In this document: positions 55,739 to 64,000 of the stretch, piece after piece
How positions within the stretch are numbered: the stretch's first letter is position 1
How the letters are laid out: each line of letters begins with the position of its first letter
Source: Nostocoides sp. F2B08
GTDB taxonomy: Bacteria > Actinomycetota > Actinomycetes > Actinomycetales > Dermatophilaceae
Length of the DNA stretch: 64,000 bases
Assembly (NCBI RefSeq): GCF_009184895.1
Contig: NZ_WESE01000002.1
Coordinates: 620,001-684,000, forward strand
Reading direction: 5' to 3'
Position numbers and translations under genes: made by a program
The notes under the pieces: model-generated
Databases searched by the model: none
What the model was told of the DNA's origin: nothing
What the model saw: only the letters and a program-made list of their open reading frames with translations

Positions 55739-55821
55739 TGTGGATAACCTGGCCGCAGCGGGTCACTTATCCACACGTGTGTGCACGACGTGACCCACAT
55801 ATCCACACGATGTGTGGATAA
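55739..55821. promoter_or_regulatory. Cluster of DnaA boxes
   Basis: Three exact boxes TTATCCACA/TGTGGATAA (55739-55747, 55767-55775, 55813-55821) and one near match ATATCCACA (55799-55807) fall in 83 bases, between the repeat array and the AbiEi/DUF559 gene. A fifth exact box is at 56840-56848. No dnaA or dnaN gene is nearby, so this is not oriC; DnaA titration or replication control is possible. Confidence 0.75.
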
Positions 55822-55828
55822 CGGTCAC

Positions 55829-56800
55829 TCACCCGGCCATCCGACGCCCCGCCCGTTGCCGCATCATGTGGAGACCGCGCTCGACCTGGTCCATGAACCG
55901 TCCAGGCTGCAGACGCAGTCCCAGGATGGGGATACGCAGAACCGTCTCGCCGGTGAGAACAACGTCGTTCTGTCGCAGCGCGTCGTCCACCGGCATGACG
56001 GCCATGGCGTGGTGTCCGCCGTCGATCTCCACCACGAGACCGAGGTCGTCCCATCGGACGTCGAGATAGACACGGCCGTTCGATAACTCACGCACGACCT
56101 GTCGGGACGGCTCCGGCAGTCCCCGCTCTCGAAGGAGCGCCGCGAAGTCGAGCTCGCTCAACGCCCGTGCGCCGGCGCAGATGTCCTGCAGCGCGCTCAG
56201 GAGCAGATCCCGTCGTCGAGTCGGCGTCAGTTCGGTGCGGCTGGCCCACAGACGATCGGGGTGCACGATGCGTTGCTGCACCACAAGGCACAGGATGAGC
56301 AACGCCTGCCGGTCGGACACCGCCCACTGCGCAGCCCGCAGAGCCGCGTGCTCGGGCGACGCGCGTGGGATTCCTGTGCGTGCGACGGGTCCGAGACGCC
56401 GTCGCCGATGAAGGCGGACCCCGTGGAGGCGATGGCGTCGGTTGCGGTCCGGCATCGCCACGTCGACGCTCCTCGGGGTGAACCCGGTCAGGCCGCAGAC
56501 GAGCAGGGCGCTCACGCCGTCGAGGATCGCCCCTGATCCCGATTCCCAGACCGCCTGCCAGAGCGTCGCTTCGGGGCTGAGGTCTCCGGTGCCGATCTGC
56601 ACGGTGTGCCGGCCTCGCCGCATCCACCGACCGGCCTCGATCTCGGTGCGCACGTCGGCTCGGGTCACACCGGCGCTTCGAAGGTCGGCGCGGTGTGCGA
56701 CTCCGCCGTGCGCCAGTGCGATGGGGCGGGCCTTTCGCTCACGGCGGTCACGTAGTCCCCGGCCTCGACGGGGAGTCCCTGCTGGGGCGCTGGCTGGCAT
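55829..56800 (-). CDS. AbiEi-like / DUF559 endonuclease-domain protein
   Basis: The 323-aa protein has an N-terminal AbiEi-antitoxin-like segment (ALAHGGVAHRADLRSAGVTR, IEAGRWMRRGRHTVQIG) and a C-terminal DUF559 (very-short-patch-repair-like) nuclease fold with YLDVRWDDLGLVVEIDGGHH (D...E-x-D). No partner toxin is adjacent. It lies as an insertion between rhomboid and crgA, with DnaA boxes and repeats on both sides. It may be a solitary defence or DNA-processing gene. Confidence 0.75.
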   Translation of the reverse strand: MPASAPAGTPRRGRGLRDRRERKARPIALAHGGVAHRADLRSAGVTRADVRTEIEAGRWMRRGRHTVQIGTGDLSPEATLWQAVWESGSGAILDGVSALLVCGLTGFTPRSVDVAMPDRNRRHRLHGVRLHRRRRLGPVARTGIPRASPEHAALRAAQWAVSDRQALLILCLVVQQRIVHPDRLWASRTELTPTRRRDLLLSALQDICAGARALSELDFAALLRERGLPEPSRQVVRELSNGRVYLDVRWDDLGLVVEIDGGHHAMAVMPVDDALRQNDVVLTGETVLRIPILGLRLQPGRFMDQVERGLHMMRQRAGRRMAG

Positions 56801-56839
56801 CCCGCAATCCTGCCGGGTCGGCCTCCCACGCTCGGGTGG

Positions 56840-56848
56840 TTATCCACA
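56840..56848 (+). promoter_or_regulatory. Isolated exact DnaA box
   Basis: TTATCCACA lies 40 bases upstream of the AbiEi/DUF559 start, about 1 kb from the cluster at 55.7 kb, on the other side of that gene. Confidence 0.6.
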
Positions 56849-56864
56849 GCGCATGCAGTCGGCG

Positions 56865-56985
56865 ATGTGGCGTGGTGTCAATCGGGGCGTACAGCCCGCG
56901 TCCGGCACCACGGGGGCGAGGCCAGGCGCTGTGGCGTGGTGCCAATCGGGGCGAGCAGCCCGCGTTCGGCACCACAGCGGCGGGA
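56865..56985. repeat. Two-unit 64-bp repeat related to the 63-bp array
   Basis: GTGGYGTGGTGYCAATCGGG and CCGCGTYCGGCACCAC occur twice 64 bp apart (AATC at 56880 and 56944). Each unit has outer GTGGTG/CACCAC arms and an inner GGGGC/GCCC stem. It shares the overall design of the array at 55.5 kb. Confidence 0.82.
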
Positions 56986-57013
56986 GAAACGTTGGGTGGG
57001 GTGACGCCCCGCC

Positions 57014-57265
57014 CTAGCGCCAGCGCGTCGTCATGCCGAAGCCGGCGAGCATGAGCGCGAAGCCGATGCCGAGGTTCCAGCGACCCAGTGCCGGAATGGG
57101 GTACTGCTCGGCGGTGATGTAGAAGATGACGACCCAGAGGAGACCGATGAGCATCAGGCCCACCATGACCGGAGCCCACCATGTCGGGCTCACGGCCACC
57201 GGCTTGGGGCCGAGCTCCGGCGGGGGTGTCGAGGTCCGCTTGGCGCGTCCGCGGGACTTGGGCAC
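57014..57265 (-). CDS. crgA: Cell division protein CrgA
   Basis: The 83-aa protein has the CrgA layout: basic head PKSRGRAKRT, SPTWWAPVMVGLMLIGLLWV (helix 1), YITAEQYPIPALGRWNLGIG and a second helix ending GFGMTTRWR. It links FtsZ ring proteins and peptidoglycan enzymes at the septum. GTG 57265 has AGGAG at good spacing. Confidence 0.95.
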   Translation of the reverse strand: MPKSRGRAKRTSTPPPELGPKPVAVSPTWWAPVMVGLMLIGLLWVVIFYITAEQYPIPALGRWNLGIGFALMLAGFGMTTRWR

Positions 57266-57361
57266 GGTGCTACTCCTGATCGTCGGCTCGCCCCATCTCG
57301 ATGGGGTCACACACGGTGTTCCGGGTATGAGGATCCCGGCGCTGTCACTTAGCGTAGATGC

Positions 57362-58246
57362 ATGACGGAGCGCACGGGCGATGCCACCCCCTCGGGTGCC
57401 GATCCGTCGCGCCCCGCTCCTGAGCCGCATGCCGACCCTGAAACCACCGCACCGGACACCACGCCGGCCGCACCGGTCGACGCGCCGGACCAACCGACAC
57501 CCCGCCGACGGTGGCGGATCGGACGGCAGCTGACGATCTGGACGATCCTGGTCCCCCTCGTCGCGGTCCTCGCCGGCGCCCTGTTCTCCGCCAGCCAAGG
57601 CGCGGCCCAGGGCACCGATCTGCGTTCGGCCGCGAGCGGACTCGCCGACGTGATCCGGGACGAGGCACGGCGGGCGACGATGCGGGCCGCCGAGGTCACC
57701 CGGCTGCAGGACGAGGTCGCCTCCCTCACCGAGCTCCGCACCGACCGCGACGAGGCGGTGGCGGGCATCCTCGACTCCGCGAACCGCTACGCCCAGCACG
57801 CCGGCACCCTCCCGGTCACTGGACCCGGAGTGGCCGTCTCGCTCACCGACTCCCCGCTGCGCGGCGACCAGATCCCGGAGGGCCTGACGGTCGACGACCT
57901 CGTCGTGCACCAGCAGGACGTCCAGGGAGTCGTCAACGCCCTCTGGCGCGGTGGCGCCGAGGCGATGATGATCCAGGACCAGCGGATCATCTCGACGAGC
58001 GCCGTCAGGTGCGTCGGAAACACCCTGATCCTCCAGGGCCGGGTCTACTCCCCGCCGTTCGTCATCACCGCGATCGGTGACCAGGGTCGTCTGCAGGAGG
58101 CGCTCGCGAACGATCGTTCGGTGCAGATCTACCAGGAGTACGTCGCCGCCGCCGGACTCGGCTACGAGGTGGAGGTCCTCGACGAGATCGAGGCCCCCGC
58201 ATACTCGGGTTCGATCGGTCTGCAGCATGCGACCCCCATCCGCTGA
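57362..58246 (+). CDS. DUF881 family membrane protein
   Basis: The 294-aa protein has a disordered proline/alanine head (1-50), one membrane helix (LTIWTILVPLVAVLAGALFS, about 58-77), a coiled coil (EVTRLQDEVASLTELRTDRD) and the DUF881 domain (TGPGVAVSLTDSP, VVNALWRGGAEAMMIQDQRI, PFVITAIGD). This gene is regularly found beside crgA in Actinobacteria and is presumed to work in envelope or division. It is divergent from crgA. Confidence 0.9.
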   Translation: MTERTGDATPSGADPSRPAPEPHADPETTAPDTTPAAPVDAPDQPTPRRRWRIGRQLTIWTILVPLVAVLAGALFSASQGAAQGTDLRSAASGLADVIRDEARRATMRAAEVTRLQDEVASLTELRTDRDEAVAGILDSANRYAQHAGTLPVTGPGVAVSLTDSPLRGDQIPEGLTVDDLVVHQQDVQGVVNALWRGGAEAMMIQDQRIISTSAVRCVGNTLILQGRVYSPPFVITAIGDQGRLQEALANDRSVQIYQEYVAAAGLGYEVEVLDEIEAPAYSGSIGLQHATPIR

Positions 58247-58289
58247 CACGCCCGCAGTGGGCACTCATCCCGTGCGTGACAATGGTGCG

Positions 58290-58961
58290 GTGAGCAGCCC
58301 CGACCGGACGCGCATCCTCGTCGTCGACAACTACGACAGCTTCGTCTTCACGATCGTCGTCTACCTCGAACAGCTCGGGGCCGTCTGCACCGTGGTGCGC
58401 AACGACGCGGTCTCACCCGCCGACGGCGCCGACTTCGACGGCGTCCTCATCTCGCCTGGTCCGGGCACGCCGGAGGAGGCGGGTGTGTCGATGGCGATGA
58501 TCGAAGCCTGCGGTGAGCGGTCGCAGCCGATGCTGGGTGTATGCCTGGGTCACCAGGCGCTCGGAGTCGTCACCGGCGCGGTGGTCGGGCGAGCGCCGGA
58601 GCTCCTGCACGGCAAGACCTCGCTGGTCCACCACCAGGGCACCGGAGTGCTCGACGGTCTGCCCGTGCCGTTCACCGCCACGCGGTACCACTCCCTGACG
58701 ATCGACCCGGCGACGGTCGGCCCCGAGCTCGTCCCCAACGGTCACACCGCGTCGGGCGTCATCATGGCGGCCCACCACCGGGATCTGCCGCTGCACGGGG
58801 TGCAGTTCCACCCCGAGAGCGTGCTCACCGAGGGTGGGCACCTGCTGCTCGCCAACTGGCTGCGGGTCTGCGGCGACGAGCAGGCCGTCGAGCGGTCGGC
58901 CGGGCTGTCGCCGCTGGTTCGAGACGCCTCGGCGGTCGCTGCCCGCGTCGCCGTGCCCTGA
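58290..58961 (+). CDS. pabA: Glutamine amidotransferase of anthranilate/aminodeoxychorismate synthase
   Basis: The 223-aa class I glutamine amidotransferase has RILVVDNYDSFVFTIVVYLE, the nucleophile Cys in MLGVCLGHQALGV and the His/Glu in GVQFHPESVLTEGG. It supplies ammonia to a chorismate-using partner (TrpE or PabB, not in the window). PabA versus TrpG cannot be separated by sequence alone; the gene near pknB is usually called trpG or pabA in this order. GTG 58290 is chosen for the short leader. Confidence 0.9.
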   Translation: MSSPDRTRILVVDNYDSFVFTIVVYLEQLGAVCTVVRNDAVSPADGADFDGVLISPGPGTPEEAGVSMAMIEACGERSQPMLGVCLGHQALGVVTGAVVGRAPELLHGKTSLVHHQGTGVLDGLPVPFTATRYHSLTIDPATVGPELVPNGHTASGVIMAAHHRDLPLHGVQFHPESVLTEGGHLLLANWLRVCGDEQAVERSAGLSPLVRDASAVAARVAVP

Positions 58962-58965
58962 CACC

Positions 58966-58987
58966 CCCCAACCCGCACGGGTTGGGG
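58966..58987 (+). terminator. Stem-loop terminator after pabA
   Basis: CCCCAACCC and GGGTTGGGG form a perfect 9-bp stem with loop GCAC, five bases beyond the pabA stop. Confidence 0.75.
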
Positions 58988-59036
58988 TGCTGCGTCGCGC
59001 ACCGACTCGCGCCGTGACCCCCGACTTGCGCACCGG

Positions 59037-59092
59037 CACCCGAAGTGCGACCTGACGCCTGCAGTTGCAGGTGCCAGGTCGCACTTCGGGTG
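59037..59092. repeat. Perfect 18-bp-arm inverted repeat between pabA and pknB
   Basis: CACCCGAAGTGCGACCTG and CAGGTCGCACTTCGGGTG are exact complements around a 20-base centre that itself folds (CCTGCA/TGCAGG). Intergenic between converging genes, it could terminate pknB transcription or be one copy of a genome-wide repeat; only one copy is in this window. Confidence 0.85.
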
Positions 59093-59138
59093 GAGGTGTC
59101 GGAGGTGAGGTCCAGGCCCGCCACTCAGGCCCGCCCGC

Positions 59139-61097
59139 TCAGCCGCCCCCCTCGTCCGGAGGCGGTGTCTCGGTCGGGGTCTGCGTCGGCTCGGTCGTGG
59201 GCTCCGTCGTCGGCGTCTCGGTCGGAGTGGGCGCGGGAGCCTGCGCGACGACGAGCTCGACGGTCGTCCCCTGGTCGACGATCCCGTCCCGGGGGTCCTG
59301 CTCGAGCACCGTGCCCTGGGGGAACTCCGAGCTCTCCCGGAACGTCGACGACGACTCCAGACCGCGATCGGCGAGAGTGCTCTGGGCCTGACTCAGGCTG
59401 AGTCCCACGACGTTCGGCACCGTCACCCGGCCGCTCGACACCTGCAGCGAGACGGCCGTGTCGGGTGGCACGGTGCTGCCGGCCGACGGGTTCTGGCCGA
59501 CGACCCTGCCCGCGGGTTCGGTGGAGTCGTCGACCTCGCTGACATCGCCGAGCGTCAGGCCGCTGTCCACGAGCCTCGCCCGGGCCTCGGCCTCGGTGAG
59601 GCCGCCCAGATCGGGCACGCTCACCTCGCCCGGCCCGGTCGACACCGTCAGCGTCACCGTGGAGCCGACCTCGACCTCGGCTCCGGCCTCCGGGTCCTGC
59701 TCGAGCACGGTCCCCGCGGGAGCCTCGTTGGCCGTGTCCACCCGTTCGACCCGCAGCTGCAGGCTGACGAGCTGGGTCGAGGCGCGCTCGATCGTCTGGT
59801 CGACGACGCTCGGCACGGTGACCAGCGTCGGCTCCTCCTCGCCCCCGCCGTCGAGCAGGTTGGCCAGCGCGAACCACATGATCCCCACGAGCGCGAGCGC
59901 CGCGAGCGCCCCCCAGAGCCACCCGAGCCGGCGCTTGTCCTCCTCCTCGTCGGGTGGGACCGGCGGGAACGCGGAGGTGTCCGCCTCGGTCCGGTATGCG
60001 ACGGGCCGGTCCGTCGGAGCGCTCGCCGCGGGCACGACCTCGGTCGCGTCGGCGCTGCTCCCCGTGACGGCGGAGTAGACCTCGGTCTCGGCCGCGCGGG
60101 CACCGGCGGCCCCCGCCAGCGCAGCGCCCCCGACGGCCCCCGCCGCCGCAGCCGTCCCCCCGTTGCGGCCGACCGGCGGGGCTCCGATCGCCTCGCGGTA
60201 GTCGGTCAGGTCGCTCCAGGCGGCGGCACTCACCGGGCGCCCCATCCGCGCGGACTGCAGGTCGCTGCGGAAGGACGTCGCGTCCTGATAGCGATCGTCG
60301 CGTCGCTTGGCCAGCGAGTGCAGGACGACGGCATCGAGCTCGGGTGCGATCTCGCCCGGCGCGAAGTCGCTCACGAGCGGCGGCCGCTCCCCGACGTGCT
60401 GGTAGGCGATCGCGACGGGCGAGTCGCCCTGGAACGGCGTGCGTCCGGTCAGCAGCTCGAAGAGCATGCACCCGGTCGAGTAGAGGTCGGAGCGGGCGTC
60501 GACTGTCTGCCCCTGCGCCTGCTCGGGCGAGAGGTACTGGGCGGTGCCCATGACGGCCTGGGTCTGCGTCATCGTCGCACTCGTGTCGGCGATGGCCCGG
60601 GCGATCCCGAAGTCCATGACCTTGACCGTGCCGTCGTCGGCGATCATCACGTTGGCCGGCTTGATGTCGCGGTGCACGATGCCCATCCGGTGGGAGTACG
60701 ACAGCGCGTCGAGCACCCCCTCGGTCATCCGCGCCGCCTCCGTCGGGTCCATCGGGCCCTTCTCGGTGAGCACCGTGCGCAGCGTGTGTCCGTCGACGTA
60801 CTCCATGACGATGTACGGGATGTCGTGCTGCCCGCCCTGGGCGTCGGTGACGAGCTCGTCACCGGAGTCGTAGACGGCGACGATGCTCGCGTGGTTGAGC
60901 CCCGCGGCGGACTGGGCCTCCCGCTTGAACCGGGTGAGGAAGGTCGCGTCCCGCGCGAGGTCACCGCGCAGCAGCTTGATCGCGACGGGCCTCCCCAGGC
61001 GCGTGTCGTGCCCCTTGTGGACCTCGGCCATGCCTCCGCGGCCGATGAGCTCGCCGACCTCGTAGCGGCCGCCGAGGATCTGCAGGGGGGCGCTCAC
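59139..61097 (-). CDS. pknB: Ser/Thr protein kinase PknB with three PASTA domains
   Basis: The 652-aa protein has a kinase domain (GRGGMAEVHKG loop, K41, catalytic VHRDIKPANV with D144, MDFGIARA with D162), a juxtamembrane linker, one membrane helix (WGALAALALVGIMWFALAN, near 400) and three extracellular PASTA domains (TVPSVVDQTIERASTQL, SVPDLGGLTEAEARA, TVPNVVGLSLSQAQST), ending in a Thr/Pro-rich tail. It senses cell-wall fragments and controls growth and division. It has three PASTA domains where mycobacterial PknB has four. No pknA gene sits between it and pbpA. Confidence 0.95.
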   Translation of the reverse strand: MSAPLQILGGRYEVGELIGRGGMAEVHKGHDTRLGRPVAIKLLRGDLARDATFLTRFKREAQSAAGLNHASIVAVYDSGDELVTDAQGGQHDIPYIVMEYVDGHTLRTVLTEKGPMDPTEAARMTEGVLDALSYSHRMGIVHRDIKPANVMIADDGTVKVMDFGIARAIADTSATMTQTQAVMGTAQYLSPEQAQGQTVDARSDLYSTGCMLFELLTGRTPFQGDSPVAIAYQHVGERPPLVSDFAPGEIAPELDAVVLHSLAKRRDDRYQDATSFRSDLQSARMGRPVSAAAWSDLTDYREAIGAPPVGRNGGTAAAAGAVGGAALAGAAGARAAETEVYSAVTGSSADATEVVPAASAPTDRPVAYRTEADTSAFPPVPPDEEEDKRRLGWLWGALAALALVGIMWFALANLLDGGGEEEPTLVTVPSVVDQTIERASTQLVSLQLRVERVDTANEAPAGTVLEQDPEAGAEVEVGSTVTLTVSTGPGEVSVPDLGGLTEAEARARLVDSGLTLGDVSEVDDSTEPAGRVVGQNPSAGSTVPPDTAVSLQVSSGRVTVPNVVGLSLSQAQSTLADRGLESSSTFRESSEFPQGTVLEQDPRDGIVDQGTTVELVVAQAPAPTPTETPTTEPTTEPTQTPTETPPPDEGGG

Positions 61098-61209
61098 AAG
61101 GAACCTCCGGGGGTGTGATGCAACGGATTCGAGTATGCGGTTGTCGCCTGAGGCATGAGGCTCGCCAGCGGCATTCTGCCTCCCGGCGGCCTGGGTCCGG
61201 TCGCCGGGT

Positions 61210-62667
61210 TCACTGCCGGACCACCGCCTCCATGATCTGGCGGGCCATCGGACCGGCTACCCGGCCGCCGCTGATCTCGCTCGTCGTGTCGCCGCCGTTC
61301 TCGACGACGACCGCCACGGCGACCTGGGGGTCGTCGGCGGGCGCGAAGCCGGTGAACCAGGCGTGCGCCCGGCGGCCCTCGCCGACCTCGGCGGTGCCGG
61401 TCTTGCCGGCCACGGTGACGCCGTCGATCTGGGCGGACTGCCCGGACCCGGTCTGGACGACCCGCTGCATCATCAGACTGAGCTGGGAGGCGACCTCGGG
61501 GTCGACGGCCTCGGACAGCTCCTGGGGGGCGGCGGTCTCGAGCACGCTGAGGTCGTTGCCGACGACCGACTCGATGAGGTACGGCTGCATGACGATGCCC
61601 CGGTTGGCGATGGCCGCGCTCACCATCGCCACCTGCAACGGCGTCATCCGCACGTCCCGCTGCCCGATGGCCGACTGCGCCAGGGACGGCGGGTCGAGCT
61701 CCTCCGTGGGAAACACCGACCGGGCGACGTTCATCGGGACCCGCAGGGTGTCGCCGATCCCGAAGCGAGCCGACTGCTCCCGGATGACCTCGGCGCCGAG
61801 CTCCAGCCCGAGCGAACCGAAGGCGGTGTTGCACGAGATGGCGAGCGCCTCGATCATCGACTGCACCCCGGAGGGGTCGCAGCTCGATCCGCCGTAGTTC
61901 GGCAGGTCGGCGTCGGTCTGCGGGAGGTCGAGGACATCGGGCGCGTCGAGCTCGGACTCCAGGGTGTAGCGACCGGTGGACAGGGCTGCGGCGGCCGTGA
62001 CCACCTTGAACGTCGACCCGGGCGGGTAGGTCTGCGAGATGGTGCGGTTGAGCAACGGCTGGTCGGGGTCCTCGTTCAGCTCGGTCCACGCGTCCTGGAC
62101 CGCCGCCATGTCGTGGCTGGCGAGGACGTTCGGGTCGTAGGTGGGTCGGCTCACCATCGCGAGGATCGCGCCGGTGCTCGGGTCGAGCGCGATGGCGGCG
62201 CCCTTCTGGCCTCCGAGTGCCTCTTCCGCGGCGATCTGGGTGGCCGGGTCGATCGTCAGCTCGACATTGACCCCGCTCGGTCGCTGGCCGGCGATGACGT
62301 CCGAGATGCGGCGGTAGAAGAGCTGGTCGGCGGAGCCGTTGAGCAGCGGGTTCGCGGCGAGCTCGATCCCGCCGCCGGCCCCGTACAGGAACGAGAAGTA
62401 GCCGGTGACATGCGCATACCGCGGTCCCTCCGGGTAGACACGGATCCGTTGGTACTGGTTGTCCGTCTCCCGCGAGAACGCGACCGAGGTGTCGGCGATG
62501 ACGATGTCGCCCCGGTCGGCGCCGTAGGTCGCGAGGAGGGTGCGCCGATTCTCCGGGCGGGCGTTGATCGCCTGGGCCTGGAAGCCCTGGATGATCGTCG
62601 TGCTCACGAGCAGCGTGGTGAACAGCAGGGCGATGACGAAGCCGAGCTTGCGGATCGGAGCGTTCAT
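61210..62667 (-). CDS. pbpA: Penicillin-binding protein (class B transpeptidase) PbpA
   Basis: The 485-aa protein has a membrane anchor (KLGFVIALLFTTLLVSTTII), then a transpeptidase with the nucleophile in YPPGSTFKVV (near 218), SxN motif AISCNTAFG and AGKTGTAEVG (near 421). It crosslinks peptidoglycan with RodA. The ATG at 62667 overlaps the rodA stop (ATGA); pknB follows after 112 bases. Confidence 0.95.
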   Translation of the reverse strand: MNAPIRKLGFVIALLFTTLLVSTTIIQGFQAQAINARPENRRTLLATYGADRGDIVIADTSVAFSRETDNQYQRIRVYPEGPRYAHVTGYFSFLYGAGGGIELAANPLLNGSADQLFYRRISDVIAGQRPSGVNVELTIDPATQIAAEEALGGQKGAAIALDPSTGAILAMVSRPTYDPNVLASHDMAAVQDAWTELNEDPDQPLLNRTISQTYPPGSTFKVVTAAAALSTGRYTLESELDAPDVLDLPQTDADLPNYGGSSCDPSGVQSMIEALAISCNTAFGSLGLELGAEVIREQSARFGIGDTLRVPMNVARSVFPTEELDPPSLAQSAIGQRDVRMTPLQVAMVSAAIANRGIVMQPYLIESVVGNDLSVLETAAPQELSEAVDPEVASQLSLMMQRVVQTGSGQSAQIDGVTVAGKTGTAEVGEGRRAHAWFTGFAPADDPQVAVAVVVENGGDTTSEISGGRVAGPMARQIMEAVVRQ

Positions 62668-64000
62668 GCCGGACGCACCATCTCGGTCTGCTCGGTGGAG
62701 CCCGACGGCCGGGCGGGAGGAGTCTCGTCGACCGGCCGCCGCGCCTGGTCGCTGATCCGCAGGAGCAGCGCGATGATCGTCCAGTTCGCGAGCAGGGACG
62801 ACCCGCCGGCGGACAGGAAGGGCGTCGTCAGGCCGGTCAGCGGGATGACCCGCGTCACCCCGCCGATGACGACGAAGCACTGCAGCGCGATCGAGAACGA
62901 CAGCCCGGCCGCGAGCAGCTTGCCGAACCCGTCCCGCACCCCCACGGCGGTGCGCAGACCGCGTTGGACGAGCAGCGCATACAGCAGGATGAGCGCGAAC
63001 AGCCCGATCAGCCCGAGCTCCTCGCCGAAGCTGGGGAAGATGAAGTCGCTCTCGGCGAGATACGTCTCGGTCGGCCGGCCACGGCCCAGACCGGTGCCCA
63101 GCAGGCCACCGGCGGCCAGGCCCATCAGCCCCTTGGCGACCTGGTCCGACTGCCCCGGCGCGAAGGGGTCGAGCCAGAGCGTCACGCGAGCCTGGACGTG
63201 GCTGAACAGGCCGTAGGCGACGTAGGTGCCGACCGCGAGGAGGGTCAGGCCGATCGCGATCCAGGAGACCCGCTCGGTGGCGACGTAGAGCATCGCGACG
63301 AACAGGCCGAAGAAGAGCAGCGACGACCCGAGGTCACGCTGGAACACGAGGATGCCGAGGCTGAGGACCCAGGCGACGAGGATCGGCCCGAGGTCCTTGC
63401 CGCGCGGGAGGATCAGCCCGAGCACCTTGCGACCGGACACCGAGAGCGCGTCCCGCGCGGTCACGAGGTAGCCGGCGAAGAAGATCGCGAGCGCGATCTT
63501 GGCGAGCTCGCCGGGCTGGAACGAGAACGGCCCGATCGAGATCCAGATGCGGGCGCCGAGGACCTCCCGGCCGATGAACGGCAGCAGCGGCAGGAGCAGC
63601 AGGACGACGGCGGCCAGCCCGGCGATGTAGGTGTAGCGCCGCAGCAGGCGGTGGTCCGGCAGCAGGATGATGACCGCCGCCGCGATCGCGACGGCCAGGG
63701 CGCTCCAGGTCAGCTGTCGCAGCGCCAGACCGTCGGTGAAGGGGTTCGAGCGGGCGATGTCGATGCGATGGAGCATGACGATGCCGAGACCGTTGAGCAG
63801 GGTCGCGATCGGCAGGATGAGCGGGTCGGCGTAGGCCGCCCGCCACCGGAGCACGAGGTGGAAGGCGACGGCGATCCCGAGGAGGACCGCGCCCTGCGTC
63901 AGGAGGTTGGGCGGCACCGAGCCGTTCGCGCCGACCTCGACGTTGACGTAGGCGAGCATGACGAGCCCGACCGCCCCGACGAGCAGGAGGAGTTCGACGT
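62664..64000 (-). CDS. rodA: FtsW/RodA/SpoVE-family peptidoglycan polymerase (partial, start beyond window)
   Basis: At least ten membrane helices with the SEDS signature: LPFIGREVLGARIWISIGPF, SFQPGELAKIALAIFFAGYL, FQRDLGSSLLFFG and GVTRVIPLTGLTTPFLSAGG. It polymerizes glycan strands from lipid II, paired with PbpA. The first ATG in the window is at 63959, but the frame stays open to the window edge (VELLLLVGAVGLVMLAYV), so the true start is outside. The C-terminal tail is proline-rich. Confidence 0.93.
   Translation of the reverse strand, partial: VELLLLVGAVGLVMLAYVNVEVGANGSVPPNLLTQGAVLLGIAVAFHLVLRWRAAYADPLILPIATLLNGLGIVMLHRIDIARSNPFTDGLALRQLTWSALAVAIAAAVIILLPDHRLLRRYTYIAGLAAVVLLLLPLLPFIGREVLGARIWISIGPFSFQPGELAKIALAIFFAGYLVTARDALSVSGRKVLGLILPRGKDLGPILVAWVLSLGILVFQRDLGSSLLFFGLFVAMLYVATERVSWIAIGLTLLAVGTYVAYGLFSHVQARVTLWLDPFAPGQSDQVAKGLMGLAAGGLLGTGLGRGRPTETYLAESDFIFPSFGEELGLIGLFALILLYALLVQRGLRTAVGVRDGFGKLLAAGLSFSIALQCFVVIGGVTRVIPLTGLTTPFLSAGGSSLLANWTIIALLLRISDQARRPVDETPPARPSGSTEQTEMVRPA

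Noticed and set aside
55739-55821. Chromosomal origin (oriC)
   Set aside because: DnaA boxes are present but there is no dnaA/dnaN pair, few boxes and no AT-rich unwinding region; the true oriC should lie elsewhere nearby.

Overview
This is high-GC actinobacterial chromosome (roughly 68-70% G+C over most of its length). The right end carries the block usually found beside oriC in Actinobacteria: ppiA, rhomboid protease, crgA, a DUF881 gene, a trpG/pabA-type amidotransferase, pknB, pbpA and rodA, with a DLW-39 microprotein gene a little upstream. With the 83-aa CrgA, the single PASTA kinase and the other gene families, this suggests a member of the Micrococcales, perhaps the Intrasporangiaceae. 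The family-level placement is an inference.

Bases 1-9.6 kb are the right part of an integrative (conjugative or mobilizable) element. It holds a MobF relaxase-helicase, a low-GC (about 55%) leftward cargo operon of five genes (TPR membrane protein, Nudix hydrolase, methyltransferase, histidine-phosphatase-like protein, hexapeptide acyltransferase), two small HTH/excisionase genes and a tyrosine integrase. Beyond the integrase lie GTGGGGGAC-type candidate arm sites. The left end and any transfer machinery are outside the window.

Bases 9.6-51.8 kb hold chromosomal or accessory genes. In order these include: a secreted subtilase; a methyltransferase; a cyclic-nucleotide-binding protein coupled to an MFS/HEAT membrane protein; a VTT-domain protein; a leftward run of ferritin-like protein, unknown protein, tandem-cyclase/AAA/TPR protein and DUF917 protein; a metallophosphoesterase; a VWA secreted protein; an ATP-grasp protein; HU; a HAD hydrolase; and a TlpA-like lipoprotein divergent from a CcdA-like protein. 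They continue with a flavin disulfide oxidoreductase, an ECF sigma/anti-sigma pair, a drug-efflux MFS pump, an SGNH hydrolase, an epimerase, an MFS-CNB-patatin fusion, a DedA protein, dialkylglycine decarboxylase, a trypsin-like protease, the pxpABC 5-oxoprolinase genes and a luciferase-like oxidoreductase fused to hemerythrin.

Bases 51.9-64 kb are the oriC-proximal cell-envelope and division block. It is interrupted between rhomboid and crgA by an AbiEi/DUF559-type gene with repeat arrays and exact DnaA boxes around it.

The most unusual signals are non-coding. (i) The heptamer CGCATAC/GTATGCG occurs about 42 times, on both strands, but is absent from about 2.4 to 10.7 kb. (ii) Two separate arrays of a 62-bp repeat place GCATGC sites every 31 bp. 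(iii) Three copies of a GACGGACGG inverted repeat flank dgdA and its neighbours. (iv) 63/64-bp palindromic repeats and a DnaA-box cluster lie within the conserved division-gene block. On the protein side, the low-GC five-gene cassette is the best candidate for an undescribed system. The MFS-CNB-patatin fusion and the ferritin/cyclase operon are the next most interesting.
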